Positions 43,464-52,618 are shown, counted from the first letter of the stretch. The stretch is 64,000 nt of DNA from Rhizobiaceae bacterium MnEN-MB40S (GCA_024343425.1 BRLC01000014.1:186001-250000); one strand, 5' to 3'. Notes: a model not told the origin generated them from the sequence alone. Numbers and translations are program-made.

Positions 43464-44342
43464 CTCTGCGAAGAATCCGGTTTCCGCCTGCATCTCGAAT
43501 GTCGCGCGAATATGTTCGGCAACGGCGCACACCGGTGGATCGACCTCCGCGCCAACCATCATCGCCAGCATGTAGTCGCCAATTGGCGGCAATCCGTCCT
43601 CTTCTCCGAGGATCACCATGTCATCGCCCACAAAAGACTTCGGCAGCGGCGCTATTGCAAGATCGGAAAGAATCGCCGCACGTTGTCCCGCTGTATGGGC
43701 GCTCATGTAGGCGACCCGGAAATCACGTTTGATAGTCTGAAGACCCTCGACTGCGCCAGCCCGCCATGCGCAGCCCTCCTCCCACAAGGATACAGGAAGC
43801 GGACATTGCAGATGAGCCGCGCCACCCTTCGCTCCCGCCCAGACGAGTTGTTCCGTCAGTACGATCTCGGAACCCGGCGGCGTCTTGCCCTTCTGGCAGG
43901 TCAGCAGCGTGATATCGAGACGCTTTTCCTCGAAACGCTTGATCAGGTTCGAACTCTGGTCGATGACCACGTCAACCGCAATCGAAGGATGGGTTTTCGC
44001 GAAGCGCTTCAGCACCAGAGGCAAAATGCGTTCGCCGACGTCGTCGGGCGAACCGAAACGCACGACACCGGAAATTTCCGGCGTGACGAATTGTGACACG
44101 GCTTCCCGGTTCAGAGCCAGCAGACGTCGTGCATAATTCAGCAGCATGGTTCCGTCCGTCGTAAGACTGACGGAGCGCGCATCGCGGAAGAACATCGGAC
44201 GGCCAAGTGTCTCTTCAAGTTTTTTTATCTGCATGGACACTGCGGAAGGCGTGCGGAAAACGATAGACGCCGCCGTCGAGAAACTCCCTGTATCCGCTAT
44301 GGCCACGAAGGTGCGGAGCACGTCGAGTTCAAGCATGGGCAT
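43422..44342 (-). CDS. LysR-family transcriptional regulator
   Basis: This regulator of about 306 residues has an N-terminal winged helix (LDVLRTFVAIADTGSFSTAASIVFRTPSAVSMQIKKLE...) and a LysR effector domain. I prefer the internal starts at 44342 or 44336 (MLELDVLRTF), which give the usual LysR N-terminus; an upstream start adds 27 residues. Its gene converges on the activator gene, so it is a plausible regulator of the C1 cluster. A perfect 14-base palindrome lies upstream at 44448-44461. The effector is unknown. Confidence 0.85.
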   Translation of the reverse strand: MPMLELDVLRTFVAIADTGSFSTAASIVFRTPSAVSMQIKKLEETLGRPMFFRDARSVSLTTDGTMLLNYARRLLALNREAVSQFVTPEISGVVRFGSPDDVGERILPLVLKRFAKTHPSIAVDVVIDQSSNLIKRFEEKRLDITLLTCQKGKTPPGSEIVLTEQLVWAGAKGGAAHLQCPLPVSLWEEGCAWRAGAVEGLQTIKRDFRVAYMSAHTAGQRAAILSDLAIAPLPKSFVGDDMVILGEEDGLPPIGDYMLAMMVGAEVDPPVCAVAEHIRATFEMQAETGFFAESTFAHSATAASAA

Positions 44343-44447
44343 TGGCTGGTTCAGCGGAGCATTCAGTTTGATGTTCAATTTTTCTGATCCAAATCTTAAC
44401 TCTAATTCGTTTGATTGAACCAAAGAAACCCACCATAGTCAATATCA

Positions 44448-44461
44448 AAGGTCGCGACCTT
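44448..44461. promoter_or_regulatory. Perfect 14-base palindrome AAGGTCGCGACCTT
   Basis: It lies between the LysR gene start and the DUF1127 gene, where an autoregulatory or divergent control site is expected. It has no T-N11-A LysR box within it. Confidence 0.45.
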
Positions 44462-44509
44462 CCTGAAACCACCGGTCTTGAGCATCGGAGCAAACAGTGA
44501 AGGAACCTT

Positions 44510-44773
44510 ATGATGAGCAACAGATACTATGATTCGAATTCACCCTTTGCCGACGTCTTTATCGAAGTCGGTCAGGGACACGTGCTGTCCGATCTGATTT
44601 TCAGCGGCGTTAATTTTCTCGTCGACGCCTACAACAGAGTCCGCCAAAGGCGCGAAGAAGCCCGATTGAGGCGCGACACCCTGAAGGCGGTTTCGGAACT
44701 GAGTCCGGAACTTCGACGGGACATTGGCTGGCCCGCGCGTTTTGAGAATCAGATGGCGCGGCGGCGGCGATAA
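44510..44773 (+). CDS. Small DUF1127 protein
   Basis: This protein of 86-87 residues (start ATG at 44510 or 44513; AGGAA upstream fits the second better) has a C-terminal DUF1127 motif: VRQRREEARLRRDTLKAVSELSPELRRDIGWP. Such small Arg-rich proteins in alphaproteobacteria have been linked to RNA turnover and to phosphate and C1/stress physiology, but this one cannot be assigned. It is divergent from the LysR gene and followed by a hairpin-forming repeat. Confidence 0.75.
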   Translation: MMSNRYYDSNSPFADVFIEVGQGHVLSDLIFSGVNFLVDAYNRVRQRREEARLRRDTLKAVSELSPELRRDIGWPARFENQMARRRR

Positions 44774-45075
44774 AGCGACATGCGCGCCGCCCGGATCCGC
44801 CTGATAAGCAGGCTGGCGCATGTCCGCACGCGCCGGCCTGTTTTCTGCAGCGATGGTTCGCATTGCGCAGTGCGTAATGCATCGAAAAAGCTGCATAATT
44901 CCTGAACTCTGGAAGAGTTTTAACTTCACAGCCATTTGCGACTATGACAATGTTCGTGCTTTGAAAGGAAGATGAGGCGTCCTGAACGCCGGTCCCGGGA
45001 AAAGGGCCAGAACATTCAGGGTCGACCAGTCCTCACCCTCCTGATCTGTGGATTGCACGGGCCGAAGCCCGAACC
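44774..45075. other. 302-base intergenic region with a hairpin repeat
   Basis: GACATGCGC at 44777-44785 pairs with GCGCATGTC at 44816-44824, a stem of nine bases with a structured loop directly after the DUF1127 stop; it may stabilise or end that transcript, though no T-run follows. TTTGCGAC lies at 44935-44942, upstream of the GlxA-type gene. No gene is seen. Confidence 0.5.
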
Positions 45076-46104
45076 ATGTCGCGAGGGTTGATGGCAACTC
45101 ACATAGAAGCGCATTCCGTAAAACGCACTATCGTGTTTTACGTCATACCCGATTTCTCGATGATTGCATTCGCAACCGCGATCGAGCCGCTGCGGATCGC
45201 CAATCGCATGCTCGGTTATGACTCCTATCGCTGGCGCGTGGCGTCCATCGATGCAAGGCCTGTACGCGCTTCAAATGGCGTGGAGGTGGCGGCCAACACC
45301 TCCCTGGAAGACGAACGTCGCTCCTTGACCGGAGAGAATCGACCGTCGATGGTCTTCGTGTGTTCCGGCATAAACGCCGATTCGTTCTCTCAGAAATCAG
45401 TCCAGGCCTGGCTCCGCGAAGTGCACAATCGCAATATCGCCGTCGGCGGCCTTTGCACAGGCGCCTATATTTTGGCGGCGGCGGGCCTTCTGTCCGGAAA
45501 GCGCTGCGCTATACACTGGGAAGATCTGCCGGGCTTCGCCGAAAAATATCCCCGCGCCGACGTCTATGCCGACCTGTTCGAGGTAGACGACAATATCTAC
45601 ACCTGTGCGGGTGGGACCGCGGCGCTCGACATGATGCTGAACCTGATCGGCGAAGACCATGACGACAATCTCGTCAACAGGGTTTGCGAACAGGCGCTGA
45701 CCGACCGCGTGCGCAGCCCCCACGACAGACAGCGCCTGCCTTTGCGGGCGCGTCTTGGCGTCCAGAATTCGAAGGTCCTTTCGATTATCGAACTGATGGA
45801 AGCAAACCTGTCGGAGCCGCTCTCGCTGCTCGAAATCGCCGATTTCGCAGGATTGTCGAGACGCCAGATCGAACGGCTTTTCAGGCAGGAGATGGGGCGT
45901 TCCCCTGCCCGCTACTATCTGGAAATCAGGCTCGACCGCGCCCGCCACCTGCTGGTTCAGTCATCGATGCCGGTTGTCGAGGTCGCCGTCGCTTGCGGTT
46001 TTGTTTCGGCGTCGCATTTCTCAAAATGCTACCGCGAACTCTATGGCCGCTCCCCGCAACAGGAACGCGCCGATCGCAAGCAATTGCTGACGTCCGTGGC
46101 CTGA
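45076..46104 (+). CDS. GlxA-family AraC-type transcriptional regulator (GbdR-like)
   Basis: This 342-residue protein combines an N-terminal DJ-1/PfpI-like amidotransferase fold (FYVIPDFSMIAFATAIEPLRIANRM, GLCTGAYILAAAGLLSG, TCAGGTAALDMML) with a C-terminal AraC DNA-binding domain (LSLLEIADFAGLSRRQIERLFRQEMG, ACGFVSASHFSKCYRELYG). GbdR of Pseudomonas, which senses glycine betaine and dimethylglycine, has this architecture. The start could be MATHIEAHS, five codons in. It converges with a dimethylglycine dehydrogenase-like gene, which supports a betaine or dimethylglycine effector. Confidence 0.85.
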   Translation: MSRGLMATHIEAHSVKRTIVFYVIPDFSMIAFATAIEPLRIANRMLGYDSYRWRVASIDARPVRASNGVEVAANTSLEDERRSLTGENRPSMVFVCSGINADSFSQKSVQAWLREVHNRNIAVGGLCTGAYILAAAGLLSGKRCAIHWEDLPGFAEKYPRADVYADLFEVDDNIYTCAGGTAALDMMLNLIGEDHDDNLVNRVCEQALTDRVRSPHDRQRLPLRARLGVQNSKVLSIIELMEANLSEPLSLLEIADFAGLSRRQIERLFRQEMGRSPARYYLEIRLDRARHLLVQSSMPVVEVAVACGFVSASHFSKCYRELYGRSPQQERADRKQLLTSVA

Positions 46105-46112
46105 CGCTTTCC

Positions 46113-48629
46113 TCAGGCCCTCAGCGCTTCGTTGTCCGGATCGAACGGGCTTTCAGCGACCACGACCGCATCATACATGTCACCAAGAATACGGATGCTG
46201 ACGGTATTTCCGGACTCTGCCTGTTCCGGCCGCACCATAGCGAGCGCAAGGGATTTTCCGCACCGCCAACCGTAGGAACCATGGGTCGCGCGACCAATCA
46301 GCGCGCCGTCCTTGTAGATCGCCTCATTGCCTCGAGCGTCGACGTCCGTGACGCCCTGCACTTCCAGCGTGACAAAGTTCCAGTCGAGCCCGTCCTCACG
46401 CTTGCGCACGACCGCTTCGCGGCCAATGAATTCCCCCTTGTTCGGCTTGATGAAGCGATCGAGGCCAGATTCGTAGGCATTGTACTCGATCGACAGTTCA
46501 CGCGGGATCAGGCGATAGGATTTTTCGATCGCCATCGCCGTCATCGCGCGAATTCCGAACGGCTTGATCCCGTATTCGGCTCCGGCCTCCATAATCAGGT
46601 CGAAGATGGTGTTTTGCTGTTCGATCGGGTGGTGCAGTTCCCAGCCAAGCTCGCCGACGAAATTGACCCGGAGAGCCTGTGCAGTCGCCGGACCTATGTT
46701 CACCTGCTTTCCCGAAAGCCAGGGGAAGTCTGCGTTTTCGAGACTGGCGCTCGTCACCTTTTGCAGGACCTTCCTGGACTGCGGCCCGGCCAACACAAGC
46801 ACGCCAAGCCTCTCGGTGATGGCGTTCAGACGCACGGACCCATCCGCAGGCGCAAGCTTGCGCAGATAATCATGATCATGCGCCTCGAAGGCCCCTGCGG
46901 ACACCAGGTAGAAGCGCCCGGGCGCCCATTCATAGACCGTAAATTCGGAGCGCACGCCGCCCTGTTTCGTCAACAGATGCGCAAGCGCGATCCGGCCCCG
47001 TTTCTTCGGGATGGAATTGGCGAGAATGGAATCCAGCCATTCACGTGCTCCAGGTCCAGAGACTTCCATTTTCGCAAAAGCCGACATGTCCAGAAGGCCG
47101 ACTTTCTCATGAACGTTGCGAATTTCCTGGCCGACGTGCTCGAAGTAGTTCGAGCGGCGGAAAGACCAGATTTCCTTGACATTGCCGTCGGCGTTCGGCT
47201 CCGGATGATTGTGATTGGTCAGCACGTCAGGCTTGACGATGTCATCGACCTTGATGGCGTAGCCTTCCGGCGCGAACCAGTTCGGCCGCTCCCAGCCATA
47301 GACGGATCCGAATACCGCGCCGAGTTCCTTCATGCGATCGTAGCAGGGCGCCCTCTTCAGCGGCCGCGCGGCGCCGCGCTCTTCGTCGGGATAGTGCGGC
47401 GTGAACACATTGGCGTAGGCTTCCTCGTTCTTCTCGCGCAGATATCCTTCTGTGGCGTAAGGTCCGAAACGGCGCGGATCGACGCCCATCATGTCGATGG
47501 TCGGCTCGCCTTCGACGATCCATTCCGCAAGCTGCCACCCGGCGCCGCCGGCGGCCGTCACGCCGAAGGAATGCCCTTCGTTGAGCCAGAAATTCCTGCG
47601 GCCCGGCGCCGGTCCAATGATCGGGGAACCATCCGGCGTGTAGGCGATCGCGCCGTTATAAACTTTCTTGATTCCGACTTCGCCGAAATAGGGAACCCGC
47701 TCGATGGCGGTTTCGATGTGAGGCATCAACCGTTCGATGTCTTCCTGGAACAATTCGTACTCGGAATCGTCCGTCGGACCGTCGACATAGCAGCATGGCG
47801 CTCCCTTCTCGTATGGCCCGAGAAGAAGACCACCGGCCTCCTCGCGCATGTACCAGGAGGAATCCGACTCGCGCAGAACACAAAGCTCCGCGCCGCCTTC
47901 GGAACGAAACTTTCTGATCTCCGGATGCGCCTCGGTGACGATGTACTGATGCTCCACGGGAATGACTGGAACATCCAACCCGACCATGGCACCGGTTTTG
48001 CGGGCGAAGTTGCCGGTGCACGAAATGACGTGTTCGCAGGCGATGTCGCCCTTGTCCGTTTTCACGACCCAGCTGTCGTCATCCTGCTGTTCGATGGCTG
48101 TGACGACGGTGTTTCTGTAAATGGTCGCTCCCCGGTCGCGCGCGCCCTTGGCGAGGGCCTGAGTCAGATCGGCCGGCTGGATATAGCCGTCTTCAGGATG
48201 GACAATCGCACCCAGAAGCCCCTCCACATTGACGTAGGGCCACTTGGCGGCAATCTCTTCCGGCGTCATGCGTTCGACGGCGATATTCAGCGTTTCGGCG
48301 ACGCCCATATAGTATTCATACTCGTCGAGGCGATCCTTCGTCCGCGCGAGACGCACGTTCGTCACCTTGCGGAAGCCGGTGTCCATACCGGTCTCCTCCG
48401 CCAGTTCCTGATAGAAGCGGACGGAATATTTGTGAACCTGCCCGACCGAGTAGCTCATGTTGAAGAGCGGCAATAGACCCGCGGCGTGCCAGGTTGACCC
48501 CGATGTCAATTCCTTCCGTTCGAGAAGGACCACATCGTCCCAGCCTTTCTTCGCCAGGTGATACAGAGTCGAAACGCCGACCACGCCACCGCCAATGACA
48601 ACTGCTCGCGCTTTGTCTTTCATGTCCAC
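46113..48629 (-). CDS. Dimethylglycine dehydrogenase-like FAD/GcvT flavoprotein
   Basis: This 838-residue protein has an N-terminal DAO-type FAD domain (AVVIGGGVVGVSTLYHLAKKG) with STWHAAGLLP, where the His is the covalent FAD site in dimethylglycine and sarcosine dehydrogenases, and C-terminal GcvT-type folate-binding domains (about residues 430-830). It should demethylate a secondary or tertiary amine such as dimethylglycine and hand the C1 unit to tetrahydrofolate as methylene-THF. The start may be the ATG two codons in (MKDKARAV). Dimethylglycine is what MttB-type attack on glycine betaine would leave. Choline-derived or sarcosine substrates are alternatives. Confidence 0.85.
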   Translation of the reverse strand: MDMKDKARAVVIGGGVVGVSTLYHLAKKGWDDVVLLERKELTSGSTWHAAGLLPLFNMSYSVGQVHKYSVRFYQELAEETGMDTGFRKVTNVRLARTKDRLDEYEYYMGVAETLNIAVERMTPEEIAAKWPYVNVEGLLGAIVHPEDGYIQPADLTQALAKGARDRGATIYRNTVVTAIEQQDDDSWVVKTDKGDIACEHVISCTGNFARKTGAMVGLDVPVIPVEHQYIVTEAHPEIRKFRSEGGAELCVLRESDSSWYMREEAGGLLLGPYEKGAPCCYVDGPTDDSEYELFQEDIERLMPHIETAIERVPYFGEVGIKKVYNGAIAYTPDGSPIIGPAPGRRNFWLNEGHSFGVTAAGGAGWQLAEWIVEGEPTIDMMGVDPRRFGPYATEGYLREKNEEAYANVFTPHYPDEERGAARPLKRAPCYDRMKELGAVFGSVYGWERPNWFAPEGYAIKVDDIVKPDVLTNHNHPEPNADGNVKEIWSFRRSNYFEHVGQEIRNVHEKVGLLDMSAFAKMEVSGPGAREWLDSILANSIPKKRGRIALAHLLTKQGGVRSEFTVYEWAPGRFYLVSAGAFEAHDHDYLRKLAPADGSVRLNAITERLGVLVLAGPQSRKVLQKVTSASLENADFPWLSGKQVNIGPATAQALRVNFVGELGWELHHPIEQQNTIFDLIMEAGAEYGIKPFGIRAMTAMAIEKSYRLIPRELSIEYNAYESGLDRFIKPNKGEFIGREAVVRKREDGLDWNFVTLEVQGVTDVDARGNEAIYKDGALIGRATHGSYGWRCGKSLALAMVRPEQAESGNTVSIRILGDMYDAVVVAESPFDPDNEALRA

Positions 48630-48686
48630 GCCCTTCCAGGGGCCACTCGGGCCGGTTTGTTAGATTGCGGATCAACTATGCCGCTG

Positions 48687-48700
48687 AGCACAACTGTGCT
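48687..48700. promoter_or_regulatory. Inverted repeat AGCACA-AC-TGTGCT upstream of the flavoprotein gene
   Basis: A perfect 6+6 repeat with a two-base spacer, about 58 bases upstream of the flavoprotein start, in the divergent region shared with the membrane protein gene. TTTGCGAC follows at 48709-48716, the same octamer seen upstream of the GlxA-type regulator gene. Confidence 0.4.
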
Positions 48701-48840
48701 ACCGCCTGTTTGCGACATGCAAAAAACGGCCGGCGACCTGCGATGAACAGGCGCACGAAAGTTGCGGGGTCCACGCCGCAATTTACCTTTGCTTGGTGAA
48801 ACCCTGCTATTTACTCGCCCGAATTGCCTTTCAAATTTTG

Positions 48841-50589
48841 ATGGACACCATGTTGGAATCACCAGGAACCGGGACAGCCAATAGCGGCTTGTTTTCATCA
48901 GTACTGACCAGCCCGCAATTGTGGCTTGTGATATTCCTGTGCCTGCTGGCGGCGATGCTCAGCTACCCGGTCTTCCTGATGATCGGCCCCATGTACTGGG
49001 ACACATTTATCTATCTGGACGCTGCGGGACGCATCGCTCAGGGGCAAACGCCGATTGTGGATTTTTTCGCCCCGGTCGGGCCGCTCGGCTACTATCTCTT
49101 CGCCCTGTTCGAGTGGCTTTTTCCGAAGGGTAATCCGCTGCTTATCGCAGACTGGTGCATTCTCGTTGTCGCCGCTCCCGCGATGTCGCTGGTCCTCGTG
49201 GATATCGGGTCACGCTCACGCGCCGTTGCATGGTTGCTGCTGGCGGGTTTCATGATTTTCGCAGCGCTGCCCTTCAATGTCTTCGGATTCTACCCCTATC
49301 CGGGCGTAGAGGGTTTCGGCATATACAATCGTCAGAGCGCGCTTCTGATGTATCTCCTGACGGCTGCGGTTTTCTTCGTCGACAACAGATCGATCCGTCT
49401 TGCCCTGTTCATTATACTGACGCTTGCGCTGTTTCTGACAAAGATCACGGGCTTTATCAGCGGCGGCCTGGTTCTCGCTTTCGCCTTCGCTTGCGGCTTG
49501 ATAAGAGTGCGCACGGCGATCATGACGGCAATCGTATTTCTGGCGGTTCTGGGCGTCTGGCAGCTGTATGACGGAACGATCGGATACTACATCCAGGATA
49601 TCCTGGCGCTGACCACACGGAACGAAGGCGTCCTCCTGCCCCGTTTTCTTACCGCGACCTCGCATTTCACCGGCATCGTCATCGCCGGCGGCCTACTCGG
49701 ACTCTATCTGATCATTTGCGATATGAAGGATGGCGCGGGGCGGTTCGTCACGCAGATGACGGGTTCGTCAATTGATGATTCAGCCTTCGCCATTCATCGT
49801 GACTGGCTTTGGCTGGGCGTCCTGCTCTTCGCCGGACTGTTTTTCGAGACCCAGAACACAGGCAGCCATGCATTCATCATCATTCTTCCCGGCGTACTCA
49901 AGATCTGGCTAAACAACCGGCGCCGGCAGCACGCCTCTACCCCTGTGCTTGTTCTTTTGATCGCCTTCATGTGCGTTCCGATTGTCGGCAGCCTGCTCCA
50001 CAAGGCTATCCGAACCACGGCTGTTTCCCTCATGGGTGACAACTATGCGCTCGAAAACCGCAATCTCGGCACGATCGGCCAGATCATCGTAAAAGACGTG
50101 TCATACGAACGCGCCGAGAGATTGAAAAAACACTATGAGGAAAACGTTCCGGTGACCCGGCGACTGTCCGAGGAGGGAGAAATGCCATCCTTCCTTCTCT
50201 ATTCAGAACCCGGTTTCCAGGCGATGTGGCTGATGATGCACGACGAACTCATCGACGCAATCGAGGCCTATGAACGGGAGAACAATGTCACTTTCGACAC
50301 GATATTCACGCTTGATTTCACCAACATCGTGCCCTTTGTGATGAACCGCAAAGCGCCTGAACACGTCGCCATCGGCGCTGATCCCTTCCGCGCTATCCCG
50401 CCGCTTGACGAACAGACCACACAGGCGGTCCGGGACACGGACCTGATACTCTCACCGAAATGTCCGGTGACGCCGGCGATCCTGCTGCTAGAGCAAATCT
50501 ACCGCCCGGCGCTGGATGAGCATCGGAAGATTGAACTGACTGGCTGTTTTGACGCTTATGTTCTCAATACAAACGCGCCGGCGCAATAG
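48841..50589 (+). CDS. Polytopic membrane protein, GT-C glycosyltransferase-like
   Basis: This protein of about 582 residues has roughly ten membrane spans and a soluble C-terminal part of about 180 residues. After the first span comes WDTFIYLDAAGRIAQGQTPI and then VDFFAPVGPLGY, an acidic external loop like those in polyprenyl-phosphate-dependent GT-C enzymes. I do not recognise an exact family. The ATG at 48841 is preferred; an upstream GTG at 48793 adds 16 residues. It converges on the operon that resembles polyprenyl-phosphate-arabinose synthesis, so a role as the glycosyltransferase using that donor is plausible but unproven. Confidence 0.6.
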   Translation: MDTMLESPGTGTANSGLFSSVLTSPQLWLVIFLCLLAAMLSYPVFLMIGPMYWDTFIYLDAAGRIAQGQTPIVDFFAPVGPLGYYLFALFEWLFPKGNPLLIADWCILVVAAPAMSLVLVDIGSRSRAVAWLLLAGFMIFAALPFNVFGFYPYPGVEGFGIYNRQSALLMYLLTAAVFFVDNRSIRLALFIILTLALFLTKITGFISGGLVLAFAFACGLIRVRTAIMTAIVFLAVLGVWQLYDGTIGYYIQDILALTTRNEGVLLPRFLTATSHFTGIVIAGGLLGLYLIICDMKDGAGRFVTQMTGSSIDDSAFAIHRDWLWLGVLLFAGLFFETQNTGSHAFIIILPGVLKIWLNNRRRQHASTPVLVLLIAFMCVPIVGSLLHKAIRTTAVSLMGDNYALENRNLGTIGQIIVKDVSYERAERLKKHYEENVPVTRRLSEEGEMPSFLLYSEPGFQAMWLMMHDELIDAIEAYERENNVTFDTIFTLDFTNIVPFVMNRKAPEHVAIGADPFRAIPPLDEQTTQAVRDTDLILSPKCPVTPAILLLEQIYRPALDEHRKIELTGCFDAYVLNTNAPAQ

Positions 50590-50618
50590 AACCGGCCCGC
50601 CGCTCAAAGTCCGCGGCG

Positions 50619-52028
50619 TTACTTCACCTGGCTCGCGACGAAATCGCGCACGATAGCAATGATGCCGCGTCCAAGCAGCGAGTCCAGCGCCGAAACGAAA
50701 GTGTCAATGTGTTCCTTCCCGCAAATCAGAGGCGGCTCAAGGCGAATGACATTGCGATTGTATTCGGTGAAGGCGACAAGCACATCGTAATCGCGTAGCA
50801 AGAGCGCGCCAACGAAGCCGGAAAGCGACCCTTTCAGCTTTTCGTCCAGTACAGAGACCACGGGACGCAACACAGCTGGAAGCGTCTGGCTGAAATCCTG
50901 AAACTCAAGCCCTACCATCAGTCCCTGACCGCGAACGTCCTTGATGATTTTCGGATACTTGCCTTGCAGGCGCTGCAGTTCGGAAAGGAGATAGGCGCCT
51001 TGTTCGGCGGAATTGTCTATCAGCCCCTCGTCGTACAGCACGTTAAGGCCTTCGATTGCTGTAATGCACGCTTCGCCAATACCGCCGAAAGTGGCGGGTC
51101 CGTGAATCAGAGCCGTGCCGGGCTTTCCATAGGCTTTCATATAGACATCGCGCCGGGCGATCATCGCTCCCATCGCGGTCTTGCCTGCGCCGAGTGATTT
51201 TGCAAGCGCCGTCACGTCCGGAACCACTCCGGCGTGTTCGAATGCATAGAAGCGCCCGGTCCGACCAACCCCGCATTGCACCTCGTCGGCGACCCACAGA
51301 ACGCCATGCTTGTCGCACAGCCGTCGCAGTTCCTGCCAGAAAGCCGGCTCGGCGCCGACGATGCCGCCGCCGCCCTGAACCGTTTCAAGAACAATCACTC
51401 CAATCTGGGGATCGGCTTCGAAGGCGTTTGTGATGGAATCGATATCGCCGAAAGGCACGCGGACCGTGTTTTCGACCAGACGGAACTGCCCGCGATAGAG
51501 CGGCGAGTCTGTCAGAGACAGCACGCCTTTCGTTTTGCCGTGGAATGAATTCTCCGCATAGACCACCTTGTGTCGTCCAGGTCCTGCCGCGCGTTCGGCC
51601 ACCTTGACAGCGGCTTCCATGGCTTCCGAACCGCTGGAGCCCAGAAAGACCATGTCCAGGCTGCCGGGCGAGATCTCGGCAAGATTTTTTGCGAGCGCTG
51701 CAGCATATTGCGACATGAAAGCGATGGCTATTTCGTGGCGCTTTTCATCCTGAAAACGCTTGCGGGCTTCGAGTACCCGTGGGTGGTTGTGCCCAAGCGC
51801 GAGCGAACCGAATCCACCAAAGAAATCCAGGATTTTTCGGCCATTCTGATCGGTGTAGTACATGCCCTCAGCCGTCTCGACCTTTATCCTGTTAAAGCCG
51901 AGCAGCTTCATGAAATGCAACTGTCCGGGATTGAGATGGTCCCGGAAAAGCGTGGTCATTTGTTCAATGCCCAGCGCCTTGGCGTCTTCGACGCCCAGAA
52001 GAGAAGGTTTGGTTGTTCTGACGCTCAT
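50619..52028 (-). CDS. Class III PLP-dependent aminotransferase
   Basis: This 469-residue protein belongs to the acetylornithine/putrescine aminotransferase family. DFFGGFGSLALGHNHPRV, FLGSSGSEAMEAAVKVAERAAG, VIVLETVQGGGGIVGAEP, VLWVADEVQCGVGRTGRF and the PLP lysine region ALAKSLGAGKTA are present. There is an N-terminal extension of about 50 residues before the fold. Position after the SMR-type gene (48 bases) suggests membership of the same operon, perhaps modifying a sugar or amine attached to an envelope glycan. The substrate is unknown. Confidence 0.8.
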   Translation of the reverse strand: MSVRTTKPSLLGVEDAKALGIEQMTTLFRDHLNPGQLHFMKLLGFNRIKVETAEGMYYTDQNGRKILDFFGGFGSLALGHNHPRVLEARKRFQDEKRHEIAIAFMSQYAAALAKNLAEISPGSLDMVFLGSSGSEAMEAAVKVAERAAGPGRHKVVYAENSFHGKTKGVLSLTDSPLYRGQFRLVENTVRVPFGDIDSITNAFEADPQIGVIVLETVQGGGGIVGAEPAFWQELRRLCDKHGVLWVADEVQCGVGRTGRFYAFEHAGVVPDVTALAKSLGAGKTAMGAMIARRDVYMKAYGKPGTALIHGPATFGGIGEACITAIEGLNVLYDEGLIDNSAEQGAYLLSELQRLQGKYPKIIKDVRGQGLMVGLEFQDFSQTLPAVLRPVVSVLDEKLKGSLSGFVGALLLRDYDVLVAFTEYNRNVIRLEPPLICGKEHIDTFVSALDSLLGRGIIAIVRDFVASQVK

Positions 52029-52076
52029 GGTTCGATCGCTCCAGATTTTTCGTGTCGCGTCCGGATGGTCACGGCC

Positions 52077-52502
52077 TCAATCAACGTGACCGTCGTCGCC
52101 GGCATCGTGTTGCGGAATGACCGTCGCCGACACTTCGCGGCCCGACTGGGCCACAAGAATAGTGCCCACACAGATCAGGGTGATGCCGGCAATCCGCCAA
52201 CCGCCCAGAGTTTCGTGAAACACGAAGAAGGCGAACAGCACCACGATGACATAGGCGAGGCTCAAAAACGGATAGGCGAATGACAACTCCACCTTGGTAA
52301 GGACGTAGATATGCGTCGCCATGGAGACGACAAACGAGACAAGCGCAAAGAACACCCAGGGATTGAAGGCGATCTGCAGAATTCTGACAATCGGATTTCC
52401 GGCGAATATATCCAGTTCGCCCAACGAGTTGGCGCCTTGCTTGAGCAGCAATTGTGCACCCGCGTTGGTCAGGACGGTGAAAAGAATAAATGGTATGTAA
52501 TT
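52077..52502 (-). CDS. SMR/EamA-type small transporter, candidate lipid-sugar flippase
   Basis: This 141-residue protein has four membrane spans (IPFILFTVLTNAGAQLLLKQGA, FALVSFVVSMATHIYVLTKV, SFAYPFLSLAYVIVVLFAFFVF, IAGITLICVGTILVAQSG), the size and pattern of small multidrug resistance and ArnE/ArnF-type proteins. ArnE/F flip undecaprenyl-phosphate-aminoarabinose; between a DprE1-like enzyme and an aminotransferase, a similar flippase for a polyprenyl-phosphate sugar is likely. ATG 52502 gives a proper first span; an upstream start adds 11 polar residues. Confidence 0.72.
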   Translation of the reverse strand, partial: NYIPFILFTVLTNAGAQLLLKQGANSLGELDIFAGNPIVRILQIAFNPWVFFALVSFVVSMATHIYVLTKVELSFAYPFLSLAYVIVVLFAFFVFHETLGGWRIAGITLICVGTILVAQSGREVSATVIPQHDAGDDGHVD

Positions 52503-52618
52503 CATAACGAGATCCCGTTTCTGAGTTCCTGCCACAAATACAAGTAGAATAGGTGAAGCAAGAGGGTTAACGCTTGTTTGCGTTTGCGAGTGGCCGTGTC
52601 ATTGCTGCGGCATTTCGG

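Noticed and set aside
45684..48476. A 930-codon open frame on the plus strand opposite the flavoprotein gene
   Set aside because: The opposite strand encodes a clear DAO-GcvT flavoprotein with intact motifs. The long frame has no recognisable domain and reflects the codon bias of a GC-rich gene.
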